From: Paraburkholderia aromaticivorans
GTDB taxonomy: Bacteria > Pseudomonadota > Gammaproteobacteria > Burkholderiales > Burkholderiaceae
DNA length: 64,000 nucleotides
NCBI RefSeq assembly: GCF_012689525.1
Contig: NZ_CP051516.1
Coordinates: 4,402,001-4,466,000, forward strand
Direction of reading: 5' to 3'
Both the position numbers and the translations under genes were made by a program. This document shows positions 8,509 through 17,309 of this stretch, piece by piece. Below the pieces are notes generated by a model. The model saw only the letters and a program-made list of their open reading frames with translations. It was not told where the DNA came from and searched no databases. Within the stretch, counting starts at the first letter, position 1. Every line of letters begins with the position of its first letter.

Positions 8509-9330
8509 TCAGGACATCAGTTCGTCGTCGAGCGAGAAAAGCTTGCGCAGATGGTGCGCGACGCCCGCTTCGAAGTTGTTGCCGATACGCGGCACGTTCG
8601 GCAGGCGCGTGATGAGGTCGGGATTGGCGTTGTTCATCATGAACGGATGGCCGGCCGTTTCCAGCAGATCGATATCGTTCATGTTGTCGCCGAAAGCGAC
8701 GCATTGCGAGGCATCCGCGTCGAGGCGCTCGAGCACGATCTGCAACGCGCGGCCCTTCGATACGTTCGCCGTCATCACTTCCAGACAGTCCGGCAGCGAA
8801 TAGGTCACGTACAGGGCGTCGCCGAATTCGCGCGCGAGATTCGCCGCGACCTGCGCGAGATCGGCGGGCTCGCCGATGTAGAGAGCCTTCGCGATGTCGA
8901 CGCCGTCGTGTTTCGGCAAATCGGTCACTTCATAGGTGAAGCCCGAGTCCTGGTGAAACTTCAGCAGATCCGGCGCGTCGCGGTCGATCAGCCACGCCTG
9001 ATCGGCGAACAGGTTGACGATCACGCGGCCATGCGCGCCGGCGATTTCCGGCTGTACCAGTCGTTGCACGATAGCTGGAGGCAGGTCGTCGGCGTGGATC
9101 ACCGTGTTGTCCGGTGCGTGGATGCGCGCGCCATTCGATGTAATCAGATACGGATTGATGCCCAGCACGTCGCGGATGCCGGCGACATCGCAATAATGGC
9201 GGCCCGTTGCAATCACGAACCGTAGCCCGTCGCTTTCAAGTTTGCGCACGGTGGCGACCGTGAACGGGTCCACTTGGTGATCCGCGTTGAGCAGCGTGCC
9301 GTCGAGATCCGTGGCGATGACTTTGTACAT
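8509..9330 (-). CDS. Cof-type HAD-superfamily sugar-phosphate phosphatase
   Basis: The 273-residue protein has HAD motif I TDLDGTLL (Asp8 nucleophile, Asp10), the motif II region VIATGRHYCDV, a C2-type cap domain in the middle, Lys in VSKGRALQIV and motif IV FGDNMNDIDLL. This is the architecture of the Cof/YbiV/YidA group, cytosolic Mg-dependent phosphatases with broad sugar-phosphate specificity. The exact substrate cannot be inferred. It is transcribed away from the kinase gene upstream by the same strand with a 131-base gap, so a shared transcript is possible but not evident. Confidence 0.85.
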   Translation of the reverse strand: MYKVIATDLDGTLLNADHQVDPFTVATVRKLESDGLRFVIATGRHYCDVAGIRDVLGINPYLITSNGARIHAPDNTVIHADDLPPAIVQRLVQPEIAGAHGRVIVNLFADQAWLIDRDAPDLLKFHQDSGFTYEVTDLPKHDGVDIAKALYIGEPADLAQVAANLAREFGDALYVTYSLPDCLEVMTANVSKGRALQIVLERLDADASQCVAFGDNMNDIDLLETAGHPFMMNNANPDLITRLPNVPRIGNNFEAGVAHHLRKLFSLDDELMS

Positions 9331-9461
9331 AGTTTGAGCAGGCGGGCAGCGTCGAAGCTGCGTATTTTACCGTTGTCGGCCGCATTCGCCGGAACGCGTT
9401 GGCCGTGCACGACTATTCTCAACCGCAAGCGCGCGACTCGCGCATGCCGCGGTTCGCCGTT

Positions 9462-10343
9462 TCAGCCGCCGACGCGGACCGCTTCGCGTTGCGCCAACTG
9501 CAATCCACCGTGCGCCGAGTCGGCCAGCGGTTCGCGCAAACGCGCCTGATAGATCTGCGGCACGTACTCGCGCAACGGCGCGCCGAGGCCGCCGCACAAC
9601 GCGACCGGCAGGCTCGCCGACGGGTCCAGCGCGGCAATCATCTTGCCCACTTCCACGCCAGCGTCCCCGAGGAAGCGCGCCGCGAACGGATGCGTGCGGT
9701 GGGCGATGACAATCGGCGCGAGCCTCGCATAAGCCGTCTGGTTGGCTTCGCAGAGCCAGACGACGAGGCTGTCGCGGTCATGCGCGCCGGTGTGCGCGAC
9801 AAGGGCCTGCGCCAGGTCGTCGATGGGACCGCGGCCGTCCAGCGCATGTTGGGCATGCACGATGGCTCGCAGTCCGAGCCACGCGCCGCTCGCTTCGTCG
9901 CCCGATGGGAAGCCATAGCCGCTGACCTGGCGGCATTCGCCCTCGCCATCCAGCACGGCCGCCACGCTGCCGGTGCCAAGCGCGACGATCACACCATGCG
10001 CGCCGCCGTGTGCGCCCAGCAGGGTGGTGTAGGCGTCGCTTTCCACGGCGAGTCCCGCTAGCGCGGGCGCTTGTGCGCGAAACGCGGCCAGCCAGTCGCG
10101 ATTGTTGACGCCTGCCAGTCCGCAGCCGAGCACGCAGCGCGACCAGTCCAACGCCACGCCGGCACTTGCAAATACTTCGCCGCAGCCGGCCGCGATGGCC
10201 TGCCACGCACGTTCGACGCCGAGCCCCAAACCCGACGGCCCGCTTGCCGCCTGCGCCAGCTCGCGGCCTTGCGCGTCGCCGAGCACGACCCGCGTGCCGC
10301 TGCCGCCGCCGTCAATGCCGATCAGAAGGAAGTCTTTGTTCAT
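9462..10343 (-). CDS. BadF/BadG/BcrA/BcrD-type ATPase, probable amino-sugar kinase
   Basis: The 293-residue protein has the actin-like ATPase fold: phosphate-1 motif IGIDGGGSGTRVVLGD at the N-terminus, a second motif IVALGTGSVAAVLDG in the middle, and CGGLGAPLREYV near the C-terminus. This size and pattern fit N-acetylglucosamine/glucosamine kinases (GspK-like) better than the larger benzoyl-CoA reductase activators, which carry an iron-sulfur cysteine pair absent here. The role would be ATP-dependent phosphorylation of a salvaged amino sugar. No other amino-sugar genes are adjacent. It is divergent from tag. Confidence 0.75.
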   Translation of the reverse strand: MNKDFLLIGIDGGGSGTRVVLGDAQGRELAQAASGPSGLGLGVERAWQAIAAGCGEVFASAGVALDWSRCVLGCGLAGVNNRDWLAAFRAQAPALAGLAVESDAYTTLLGAHGGAHGVIVALGTGSVAAVLDGEGECRQVSGYGFPSGDEASGAWLGLRAIVHAQHALDGRGPIDDLAQALVAHTGAHDRDSLVVWLCEANQTAYARLAPIVIAHRTHPFAARFLGDAGVEVGKMIAALDPSASLPVALCGGLGAPLREYVPQIYQARLREPLADSAHGGLQLAQREAVRVGG

Positions 10344-10483
10344 GGAATCGAATGAGTTCCGTGGATGAATAGTGCATAGCGTGGCAGGTCAGTTTAAATC
10401 CGGCAATCGGCCGAATGGCTAGCTTGCAGTGCGCACGGCTTCGGCTATGCTGGCGGGCGACATCACAACGCAGGAGCGCGACA

Positions 10484-11080
10484 GTGACACAGCGATGCAA
10501 CTGGGTATCGAGCGAAGCGCTCGCACAGTATCACGACACCGAATGGGGCGTCCCCTCGCGAGACGACCAGCATCTGTTCGAGATGCTCGTGCTGGAAAGC
10601 GCTCAGGCCGGCTTGTCGTGGTCGACGATTCTCAACAAACGGGCCGGCTATCGCCACGCCTTTGCCGACTTCGATATCGGCAAGGTCGCGCGATTTACGC
10701 CGAAGCACGTCGAGGCGTTGGTGACGGACGAAAGTATCGTGCGTCATCGCGGCAAGATCGAAGCGGCCATTACTAACGCTCGCGCCGTCCAGCAGATTCA
10801 GACCGAACACGGCTCGCTCGCCAACTTCGTGTGGTCGTTCGTCGACCAAACGCCGATCCAGAACGATTGGGCTTCTTACAAACAGGCGCCTGCGTCGACC
10901 GACATTTCGGACGCGCTGAGCAAGGGGCTGAAGCGCTACGGTTGCAAGTTCGTCGGCTCGACGATCTGTTACGCGTTCATGCAAGCGGTCGGCATGGTGA
11001 ACGACCACGAGGCGAGTTGCATGTGCCGCGCGCGATGCACGGCGCTTGGCAAGAAAGGACGTAATCGCAAAGCGGGCTGA
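10484..11080 (+). CDS. tag: Tag, 3-methyladenine DNA glycosylase I
   Basis: The 198-residue protein excises 3-methyladenine from alkylated DNA. All signature residues of the E. coli enzyme are present at nearly the same numbers: the zinc ligands Cys5, His17, His175 and Cys179, and the active-site Glu38 in LESAQAGLSW. I chose the GTG start at 10484 because it has an AGGAG ribosome-binding site eight bases upstream and gives the family N-terminus VTQRCNWV; an upstream in-frame ATG at 10415 adds 23 unrelated residues. It is a single gene, divergent from the sugar kinase. Confidence 0.95.
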   Translation: MTQRCNWVSSEALAQYHDTEWGVPSRDDQHLFEMLVLESAQAGLSWSTILNKRAGYRHAFADFDIGKVARFTPKHVEALVTDESIVRHRGKIEAAITNARAVQQIQTEHGSLANFVWSFVDQTPIQNDWASYKQAPASTDISDALSKGLKRYGCKFVGSTICYAFMQAVGMVNDHEASCMCRARCTALGKKGRNRKAG

Positions 11081-11484
11081 GGCGGCCCGGTATTCGTCCG
11101 CGCTTAGTGCCGCAGTTCTAACAAAGGACGGCGGCTCAGGGAAACTCCCAGGCACCACAGCGCGTGTCCGGCCATCACCTCGCGGCGCAAGGCCTGGAGG
11201 ACCGGAACACGACGCGCCACGACGCCGGGTTCGGCGCGATGGGCCCATCCGGTAAAGCCCTGCTGCGCTTCCGAGGCATGTCGGTCGTTATACGGTTATG
11301 AGTTGCGGCTGCGGCAGTCGGCGAAACCTGCGGCATGGGGAGCATCGCGGAAAACGAGCCAAATCCGGGAATTGGCGGTTTTTCGCCGCGCTAGTCCGGG
11401 ATTCGCCGAATGGAGCACGCTCGATACTGCTAGTCATGCGCTCGAACAACGAATAACCGCTGCGTAACGCATGGGAGACCAACC
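11081..11484. other. 404-base gap without a recognisable feature
   Basis: Between tag and the next gene I see no coding frame with family resemblance, no strong hairpin with a T-run and no obvious repeat. Confidence 0.4.
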
Positions 11485-11910
11485 ATGAAAACTCTTAGCT
11501 TCCTGATGCATCAGGAGATTTTCGATCAGGCCGTGGGCCACTTGTTAGGCCAGAAGCGCGCCGCGCTGCTGCCGCGCGGCGGCGGGGCTTATCGCGGCTA
11601 CTGCGGCGGCTGCCCGGTCGGCAGCTTCATCAAACCGCGCGACTACATGACCGCGATGGAAGGCATTCCGGTGCGCTTCATCGGCAAAACGCCTGCGGAG
11701 ATGCCTGCGTATATGGACGTCGGCGTGTCCGCGCTGAAGAAGGCGTTGCTGCGCTCGCGCATCAATGTGTACGACGCGGCCACCGTGGAGCTGCTTAGCT
11801 GCCTGCAAAACGTGCACGACGTATTCGGCACCTGGGAATGGCTTGAGCGTCTGGGCTCGATCGCCCGCCAGTTCAGTCTGTCCGCTGACCGGCTGAAGAG
11901 CGCGGCGTAA
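11485..11910 (+). CDS. Conserved-looking hypothetical protein with a CxxC motif
   Basis: The 141-residue product is not one I recognise. A GGGAG ribosome-binding site lies before the ATG and the codon use matches the neighbours, so it is very likely real. It starts MKTLSFLMHQEIFDQAVGHL, has a glycine-rich turn with Cys-Gly-Gly-Cys (YCGGCPVG, residues 39-46), and ends in amphipathic helices (NVHDVFGTWEWLERLGSIA). There is no signal peptide or membrane segment, so it is probably cytosolic. The CGGC pair could bind a metal or be redox active; this is only a guess. It has no operon partner. Confidence 0.65.
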   Translation: MKTLSFLMHQEIFDQAVGHLLGQKRAALLPRGGGAYRGYCGGCPVGSFIKPRDYMTAMEGIPVRFIGKTPAEMPAYMDVGVSALKKALLRSRINVYDAATVELLSCLQNVHDVFGTWEWLERLGSIARQFSLSADRLKSAA

Positions 11911-12049
11911 GCAGGATAGAACTCGCCTGGATACCAAAGGCCGCACTCCGACGTCGCGGTGCGCACCGCCAGCGGATCCACAAGCCAGCGCCCCGAGGCG
12001 CGTAGCTCGCATTGGCCCATTCAGGACTGAGCGCTCCCACCTGACGCCC

Positions 12050-12095
12050 AAAAAGCAAAACGGCGATGTGGCTTCTTTCGAAGCTCACACCGCCG
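12050..12095 (-). terminator. Rho-independent terminator after rpsU
   Basis: On the minus strand CGGCGGTGTG-A-GCTTC, a GAAA loop and the matching 3' arm are followed by TTTTGCTTTTT, 25 bases after the rpsU stop. Confidence 0.85.
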
Positions 12096-12119
12096 TTCGG
12101 CCGTGCGGGAAAAGCGTGC

Positions 12120-12332
12120 TTAGTGCAGCTTTTTCGGCAGCATCTGGCTGCGCAGGCGCTTGTGCAGGCGCTTCACAGCAGCAGCCTTCTTGCGCTTACG
12201 TGCCGTCGTCGGCTTTTCGTACGATTGGCGCTCACGCAGTTCAGCGATCAGGCCATTCTTTTCGATTGCGCGACGAAAGCGGCGAATCGCCACTTCGAAC
12301 GGCTCGTTTTCTTTCAGAAGAATCGTCGTCAT
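12120..12332 (-). CDS. rpsU: Ribosomal protein bS21
   Basis: The 70-residue, very basic protein starts [19 protein letters not shown], typical of bS21, and has the [15 protein letters not shown] tail. It sits on the small subunit near the anti-Shine-Dalgarno end of 16S rRNA and helps initiation. The ribosome-binding site TAGGA precedes the ATG. It has its own terminator and stands apart from the dnaG-rpoD operon in which rpsU lies in enteric bacteria; Burkholderia carry more than one rpsU copy, so this may be a paralogue. Confidence 0.95.
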   Translation of the reverse strand: MTTILLKENEPFEVAIRRFRRAIEKNGLIAELRERQSYEKPTTARKRKKAAAVKRLHKRLRSQMLPKKLH

Positions 12333-12695
12333 TTAATTCCTAACTCAATCACTTGATAGGGGGTAAATTGCGTGGCGGCATACCGCTCACGCGCCGGCCC
12401 TCCGGTCGTTTCAGTTCATGGCCAGTAACAGGCAAACGCGGGCAGAACCCGGCCAAACCACGAATGAAACGAGAGGCAAAGCGGCCACGGAGGCCGGAAA
12501 AGAGAGGTGGGGAGTTCACCGCGGAACGCGGACAGACATAATGCAAAAGCCGCGTCTGCTGCTGTTTCGCCAACCTTTCATCAACGAAAAAACATTGACG
12601 AAACAGGCAAAGATCTCAATTCACTCCCGATGATATCAGGAAACTCCCCATCCTACCAGGGGTTTAGGGATTGCGCCAGGTCACCTATTGCACGC
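12333..12695. other. 363-base gap upstream of rpsU
   Basis: It should hold the rpsU promoter (minus strand), but I found no -35/-10 pair with good spacing. The open frames here have no family resemblance. I see no repeat or strong terminator. Confidence 0.4.
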
Positions 12696-13637
12696 TCAGG
12701 CGCTCGCTTCGTCCAGTTCTCGGATATCGGCGCCCGTCAGCATCAGATGAACGGCCGCCGCGAGACTTTTGAGCTGCTCGACCGACGTCGCGCTGGCAAT
12801 GGGCGCCGTAACACTGGGCCGCGCGATCAGCCATGCCAGAGCGACGGTGGCCGGCGTGCTGCCATGCGCCTCGGCAACCCGGTCTAGCGCAGCGAGAATG
12901 CGCAACCCGCGTTCATTCAGATATTTTTCGACCCGGCTGCCGCGCGCCTTGTTGGCCAGATCCGCCTGTGAGCGGTACTTGCCGGACAGAAAGCCACTCG
13001 CCAGACTGTAGTACACCACCACGCCGAGCTGATTGGCGAGCGCCACCGGTTCGATGTCGCGCTCATATTCCGCGCGGTCATACAGGTTGTATTCCGGCTG
13101 CAGCAGCTGGTATTCGGGCAGGCCGTGCTGGCGGGATACGGCCAGCGCTTCCTCAACTCGCGCGCCGCTGTAGTTCGACGCGCCGATCACCCGCACCTTG
13201 CCCGCCTCAATTAGCTTCTGATACGCGCCGAGTGTTTCGGCGAGCGGCGTTTCGGTGTCGTCGTCGTGAGAAAAGTAGACGTCGATGTAGTCGGTCTGCA
13301 AGCGCCGCAGCGAATCCTCGACGGCCGCCTGAATGTTGGCCGCCGACAGCCCCTTGCGCTGCGGATGCTTCGAAACCTTGGTGGCGATCACGATCTTGTC
13401 GCGCTTGCCGCTCTGACGGAACCACTTGCCGATGATCGTTTCCGATTCGCCGCCCTGGTTGCCGGGCACCCACGCAGAATAGACATCGGCGGTATCGATA
13501 AAGTCGAGACCGGCGTCGACAAACGCATCCAGAATCGAAAACGAGGTGGCTTCATCGGCGGTCCAGCCGAAAACATTGCCGCCGAACATAAGCGGCGCGA
13601 CCTCTAATTCCGAACGCCCAATCCTGCGCTTTTGCAT
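12696..13637 (-). CDS. Aldo/keto reductase
   Basis: The 313-residue protein has the AKR TIM-barrel with the full catalytic tetrad: Asp48 and Tyr53 (FIDTADVYS), Lys87 (VIATKVSKH) and His124 (DVYFSHDDD). It should reduce carbonyls with NADPH in the cytosol. The C-terminal part (VALAWLIARPSVTAPIASATSVEQL) belongs to the YajO/Tas-like group; the natural substrate is unknown. I chose the ATG at 13637, which has a GGAG ribosome-binding site seven bases upstream, over an ATG seven codons earlier. The gene is divergent from fliC, 268 bases away, and unrelated to it in function. Confidence 0.9.
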   Translation of the reverse strand: MQKRRIGRSELEVAPLMFGGNVFGWTADEATSFSILDAFVDAGLDFIDTADVYSAWVPGNQGGESETIIGKWFRQSGKRDKIVIATKVSKHPQRKGLSAANIQAAVEDSLRRLQTDYIDVYFSHDDDTETPLAETLGAYQKLIEAGKVRVIGASNYSGARVEEALAVSRQHGLPEYQLLQPEYNLYDRAEYERDIEPVALANQLGVVVYYSLASGFLSGKYRSQADLANKARGSRVEKYLNERGLRILAALDRVAEAHGSTPATVALAWLIARPSVTAPIASATSVEQLKSLAAAVHLMLTGADIRELDEASA

Positions 13638-13790
13638 GATTTCTCCAGGGTTTGTCACAAGAAAAAACGAGAATACGCCGTCTTTTCAATACCTGCAGTG
13701 CATCTGCCGAATAAGGCTGCAAGGGGCTTTCAGCCACATTGCAATATGCCCGGCATGGAAAGCATTGGGATCGCCATTGCACAAAGTTCC

Positions 13791-13817
13791 TCAAGTTTTT
13801 TTTAATGGGGCCGTCAA
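13791..13817 (+). promoter_or_regulatory. Sigma-28 (FliA) promoter of fliC
   Basis: TCAAGTTT, 11 bases, then GCCGTCAA matches the FliA consensus TAAAGTTT-N11-GCCGATAA at 13 of 16 positions with exact spacing. It lies about 90 bases upstream of the fliC ATG, as expected for a class III flagellar gene. Confidence 0.8.
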
Positions 13818-13905
13818 CCTTCACTGAGGCGGCCAGCAATGAACGAGTGCTTCCGCCGATGCCAACGTGGCGTATTGGGCTCAAGGCTTATTTAGGAGAT
13901 TTTCC

Positions 13906-15051
13906 ATGCTCGGAATCAATAGCAACATCAACTCGCTGGTTGCACAGCAAAACCTTAATGGCTCGCAAAGCGCCCTTTCGCAAGCCATCACCCGCCTGTC
14001 GTCGGGCAAGCGCATCAACAGCGCGGCTGACGATGCAGCAGGTCTGGCAATCTCGACGCGTATGCAAACGCAGATCAACGGCCTGAACCAGGGCGTGTCG
14101 AATGCGAATGACGGCGTGTCGATGATTCAAACCGCATCGAGCGCACTGTCCTCGCTGACCTCCAGCCTGCAACGTATCCGTCAGTTGGCGGTGCAAGCAT
14201 CGACCGGTTCGCTGTCGTCGAGCGACCAGGCAGCGCTGCAGACGGAAGTTTCGGCGCAGATCGCTGAAGTGAACCGTATCGCTTCGCAAACGACGTACAA
14301 CGGCACGCACATTCTGGACGGCTCGGCAGGCAGCGTGTCGTTCCAGGTCGGCGCGAACGTCGGTCAGACGGTCAGCCTGAACCTGAGCCAATCGATGTCG
14401 GCAGCGCAGATCGGCGGCGGTCTGGTGCAAACGGGTCAAACGGTCGGCACGATCGCCGTCAGCCTGTCGGCGACCGGCACGTACACCAGCACGGGCGCGA
14501 CGATCACGTCTATCAACGTTCTGTCCGACGGCAAGGGCGGCTACACCTTCACGGACCAGAACAACACCGCCATCACGTCGGGCGTTGCAAACGCAATCTT
14601 CAGCGCAGGCACGGGCGCGGGCTCCGGCACGGCCATCACCTCCCTCGCCATCACCGCGGCAGCTCTGCCGACGACCGGCGCAGCTTCCGGGGCCGCCATC
14701 GCCGCCGTCAATCAGATCAACGCGATCAACGCACCGCCGACGGTTTCGGGCCTCGACATCAGCACGGTCACGGGCGCGAACGAAGCGATGGTCTCCATCG
14801 ACAACGCACTGCAAACGGTCAACACGCTGCAAGCTGCACTGGGCGCCGCGCAAAACCGTTTCACGGCAATCTCGACGGCGCAGCAAGCTGAATCGACCGA
14901 CCTGTCGTCGGCACAATCGCAAATCACGGACGCCAACTTCGCACAAGAAACGGCGAACCTGAGCAAGGCGCAAGTGCTGCAACAAGCTGGTATCTCGGTG
15001 TTGGCGCAAGCTAACTCGAACCCGCAGCAAGTTCTGAAGCTCCTGCAGTAA
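13906..15051 (+). CDS. fliC: FliC, flagellin
   Basis: The 381-residue protein has the conserved D0/D1 ends of flagellins (MLGINSNINSLVAQQNL at the start; ISVLAQANSNPQQVLKLLQ at the end) and a short variable centre (about residues 165-290) rich in Ser, Thr, Gly and Ala, well suited to O-glycosylation. It is exported by the flagellar type III system and builds the filament. The ATG at 13906 follows an AGGAG site; the upstream in-frame start at 13867 would add 13 unrelated residues. It is driven by a sigma-28 promoter. The glycosyltransferase cluster four genes downstream suggests that it is glycosylated (inference). Confidence 0.97.
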   Translation: MLGINSNINSLVAQQNLNGSQSALSQAITRLSSGKRINSAADDAAGLAISTRMQTQINGLNQGVSNANDGVSMIQTASSALSSLTSSLQRIRQLAVQASTGSLSSSDQAALQTEVSAQIAEVNRIASQTTYNGTHILDGSAGSVSFQVGANVGQTVSLNLSQSMSAAQIGGGLVQTGQTVGTIAVSLSATGTYTSTGATITSINVLSDGKGGYTFTDQNNTAITSGVANAIFSAGTGAGSGTAITSLAITAAALPTTGAASGAAIAAVNQINAINAPPTVSGLDISTVTGANEAMVSIDNALQTVNTLQAALGAAQNRFTAISTAQQAESTDLSSAQSQITDANFAQETANLSKAQVLQQAGISVLAQANSNPQQVLKLLQ

Positions 15052-15066
15052 GAGCTGACGCGGTAA

Positions 15067-15132
15067 CGGCGATGCGTCGCGCGCAAGCGGGGCGCATCGC
15101 CGGGTTTCAAGCGACGGGAGGCATGCCTCCCG
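15067..15132 (+). terminator. Two hairpins after fliC, weak terminator or attenuator
   Basis: CGGCGATGCG pairs with CGCATCGCCG (15067-15102), and an 18-bp perfect palindrome, CGGGAGGCATGCCTCCCG, follows at 15115-15132. Neither ends in a strong T-run, so partial termination or mRNA 3'-end protection between fliC and fliD is more likely than full stop. Confidence 0.5.
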
Positions 15133-15208
15133 CTGTGCATTTCCATCACGTAGTGATGTAGCATCGCGCACCACCTAATACCGATTTCCAGACGCCCGGA
15201 GCCTCTGC

Positions 15209-16726
15209 ATGTCCTCGATCTCAACCTCGTCTTCTACAGCAAGCGCCAATGCCGCGCTGCAGTCGGCTGCTCAATCGATCATCAGCGGCTCGACGGGCAA
15301 TTCGTCGATGGACGTGTCGACGCTCGTCACGGCACTCGTGAACGCGAAGGTCGCCGGGCAAACTTCGGCTCTGGCGGCACAGCAAACCACCGACACCACC
15401 ACGCTGTCCGCGTACGGCGCACTGAGCTCCGCGCTCGGCGCCCTGCAGTCGGGCATCGCGAATCTCGCCAACGGCAATACGCTGGCAACCTTCGCGGCGA
15501 CCACGAGCGGCACCGGGCTGACCGCGACAGCCGGCGTCGGCGCCGTGGCCGGCAGCTACTCGGTCGCGGTGACGCAGATCGCCAGCTCGCAAGCCTTGTC
15601 GTCGGCAGCCTTCGGCGCCACGACGCAACTGGGCACCGGCACGCTGTCCATCTCACTGGGCAGCAAGTCGATGGATATCAGCGTCGACAGCACCAACAAC
15701 ACGCTCTCGGGCATCGCGTCGGCGATCAACGCGAGCAGCAGCAACCCCGGCGTCACGGCGACCATCGTGACCGGCACGGACGGCGCCCACCTTGTGCTGC
15801 GCGCGGCGAACACAGGGGCGGCCAACGTCATCAACGTTTCGACCAGCAACATCACCAGCGACACCGGCCTGTCGAGCCTCGGCGTGACGTCCACCGCCAG
15901 CACCACCGGCGGTCAGTCGTCCATTACATCGGCCAATTCGAGCAGCGCCTGGACGCAGAGCGGCTTCGCGCAGGACGCGGAGTACACGATCGGCGGAATC
16001 GCAGGCAGCAGCGCGAGCAACGCGGTAACCGGCGCCATTTCGGGCGTGACGATCAACCTGACGGCCGCGGCCGTGGGCACGCCCGCGGGCACCCCGCAGA
16101 CGCTGACGATTGCGCAGGACACCACCTCGCAGAACACCGCGATCAATAATTTCGTGAGCCTGTACAACACCGTCGTCACGACGATGAGCACGCTCACGTC
16201 GTTCAGCTCCGGCTCGACGTCGCAAGGTCCGCTGCTAGGCGACTCCACGCTGCAGACCATCAAGAACACGCTAGCCAATATCGTCGGCGGCGCGGTCGGC
16301 TCGGGCAGCACCGGCACCACGCTGGCGGCGATCGGCATCACGCTGAAGGACGATCCGGCCGACGGCACGATGGTGGTCGACAACAACGCGCTGAACACGG
16401 CGCTGACGACCAGCCCGGCCACGGTCGCATCGCTCTTTAACTCGACCAACGGCATTGCCGAGCAGTTGAACGCCAGCATCACCACGTTCACGCAGACCGG
16501 CGGCATCATCGACACGCGCAACACCGCGCTGAACGCCGACCTGAAAAGCATCACCACACAACAAACCGCGCTCGCCGATTACACGACACAATTGACGAAC
16601 CAGTATCAGGCACAGTTCACCGCCCTGAACACGTTGATGGCGACCATGAACAACAATTCGCAATACCTGACCGCGCTGTTCGGCGGCACCAACAGCGCGG
16701 GCGCGCTGGCCACGGGCAAGAGCTAA
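15209..16726 (+). CDS. fliD: FliD, flagellar filament cap
   Basis: The 505-residue protein fits FliD/HAP2: a helical N-terminus (VSTLVTALVNAKVAGQTSALAAQQ region, about 38-62), a long Ser/Thr/Ala/Gly-rich beta domain in the middle, and a helical C-terminus (ITTQQTALADYTTQLTNQYQ and the following helix, about 445-490). It forms the cap under which flagellin subunits fold. It is encoded 157 bases after fliC, and fliT follows after 3 bases, the usual fliC-fliD-fliT order in Burkholderia. The start MSSISTSSSTASANAALQ has only a weak ribosome-binding site (GGAG 14 bases upstream). Confidence 0.93.
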   Translation: MSSISTSSSTASANAALQSAAQSIISGSTGNSSMDVSTLVTALVNAKVAGQTSALAAQQTTDTTTLSAYGALSSALGALQSGIANLANGNTLATFAATTSGTGLTATAGVGAVAGSYSVAVTQIASSQALSSAAFGATTQLGTGTLSISLGSKSMDISVDSTNNTLSGIASAINASSSNPGVTATIVTGTDGAHLVLRAANTGAANVINVSTSNITSDTGLSSLGVTSTASTTGGQSSITSANSSSAWTQSGFAQDAEYTIGGIAGSSASNAVTGAISGVTINLTAAAVGTPAGTPQTLTIAQDTTSQNTAINNFVSLYNTVVTTMSTLTSFSSGSTSQGPLLGDSTLQTIKNTLANIVGGAVGSGSTGTTLAAIGITLKDDPADGTMVVDNNALNTALTTSPATVASLFNSTNGIAEQLNASITTFTQTGGIIDTRNTALNADLKSITTQQTALADYTTQLTNQYQAQFTALNTLMATMNNNSQYLTALFGGTNSAGALATGKS

Positions 16727-16729
16727 GCC

Positions 16730-17044
16730 ATGAACGCGCACAACATGACCCAGATGGAATTGGTCGAACGCGTGCTTTCCGTCACGCGGGAAATCGAGCA
16801 GGCCGCCTTGCTGGCGGACTGGCCGGAAGCCGCCCGCCTGACCGAAACGCGCTCGCCGCTGCTGATGTCGCTCACCGCGGATCAGGAACCGGCGGCGCTG
16901 GACATGATCCGCCAGATCCAGGCGATCGACGCGGCGCTGCTCGCGGACGCGGCAGTCACCCAGAACGAACTGCATGTCGAGTTCGAAGCGGCGATCGGAC
17001 GCACCAAGGCCGCCGGCGAATATCAGCGGATGGCCCGCCTGTAA
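16730..17044 (+). CDS. fliT: FliT-type flagellar export chaperone
   Basis: The 104-residue, all-helical protein sits 3 bases after fliD. Its size, helical pattern (VERVLSVTREIEQAALLADWPEAARL) and place match FliT, which binds FliD before export and in enteric bacteria also represses FlhDC. Sequence conservation in FliT is low, so the call relies partly on position. A strong terminator at 17157 ends the fliC-fliD-fliT group. Confidence 0.85.
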   Translation: MNAHNMTQMELVERVLSVTREIEQAALLADWPEAARLTETRSPLLMSLTADQEPAALDMIRQIQAIDAALLADAAVTQNELHVEFEAAIGRTKAAGEYQRMARL

Positions 17045-17156
17045 AAATCACCCAGAGCGGGGCCGCGCAAGGCGGCATCCACTCCCAGGAAGCCGGTTCA
17101 GCCGGCCGACCCGATAATAAGAACTACGTGCCGAAGTGAGGCGCGCTCGTTCCCTC

Positions 17157-17181
17157 AGCCCGCCTCGTGCGGGCTTTTTTC
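17157..17181 (+). terminator. Rho-independent terminator after fliT
   Basis: The stem AGCCCGC-CTCGT-GCGGGCT is followed by TTTTTT. It separates the flagellar genes from the glycosylation cluster, which must therefore have its own promoter or depend on read-through. Confidence 0.88.
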
Positions 17182-17309
17182 TTGCCTTTCGGCTTTCCGC
17201 CCCCTTCCGCCATACGCTAAACAGGCGGCCTTTTTACCGTCATCTCCGCGCATCGGAAAGACCGGCCTCGTCGCACAATTTCCTCTATAGAACATTTTGC
17301 GCCGAGACC

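Noticed and set aside
17217..17246. FliA-like promoter CTAAA...ACCGTCAT before the GT41 gene
   Set aside because: The -10 matches poorly and the spacer is one base short of consensus, so I did not list it as a feature.
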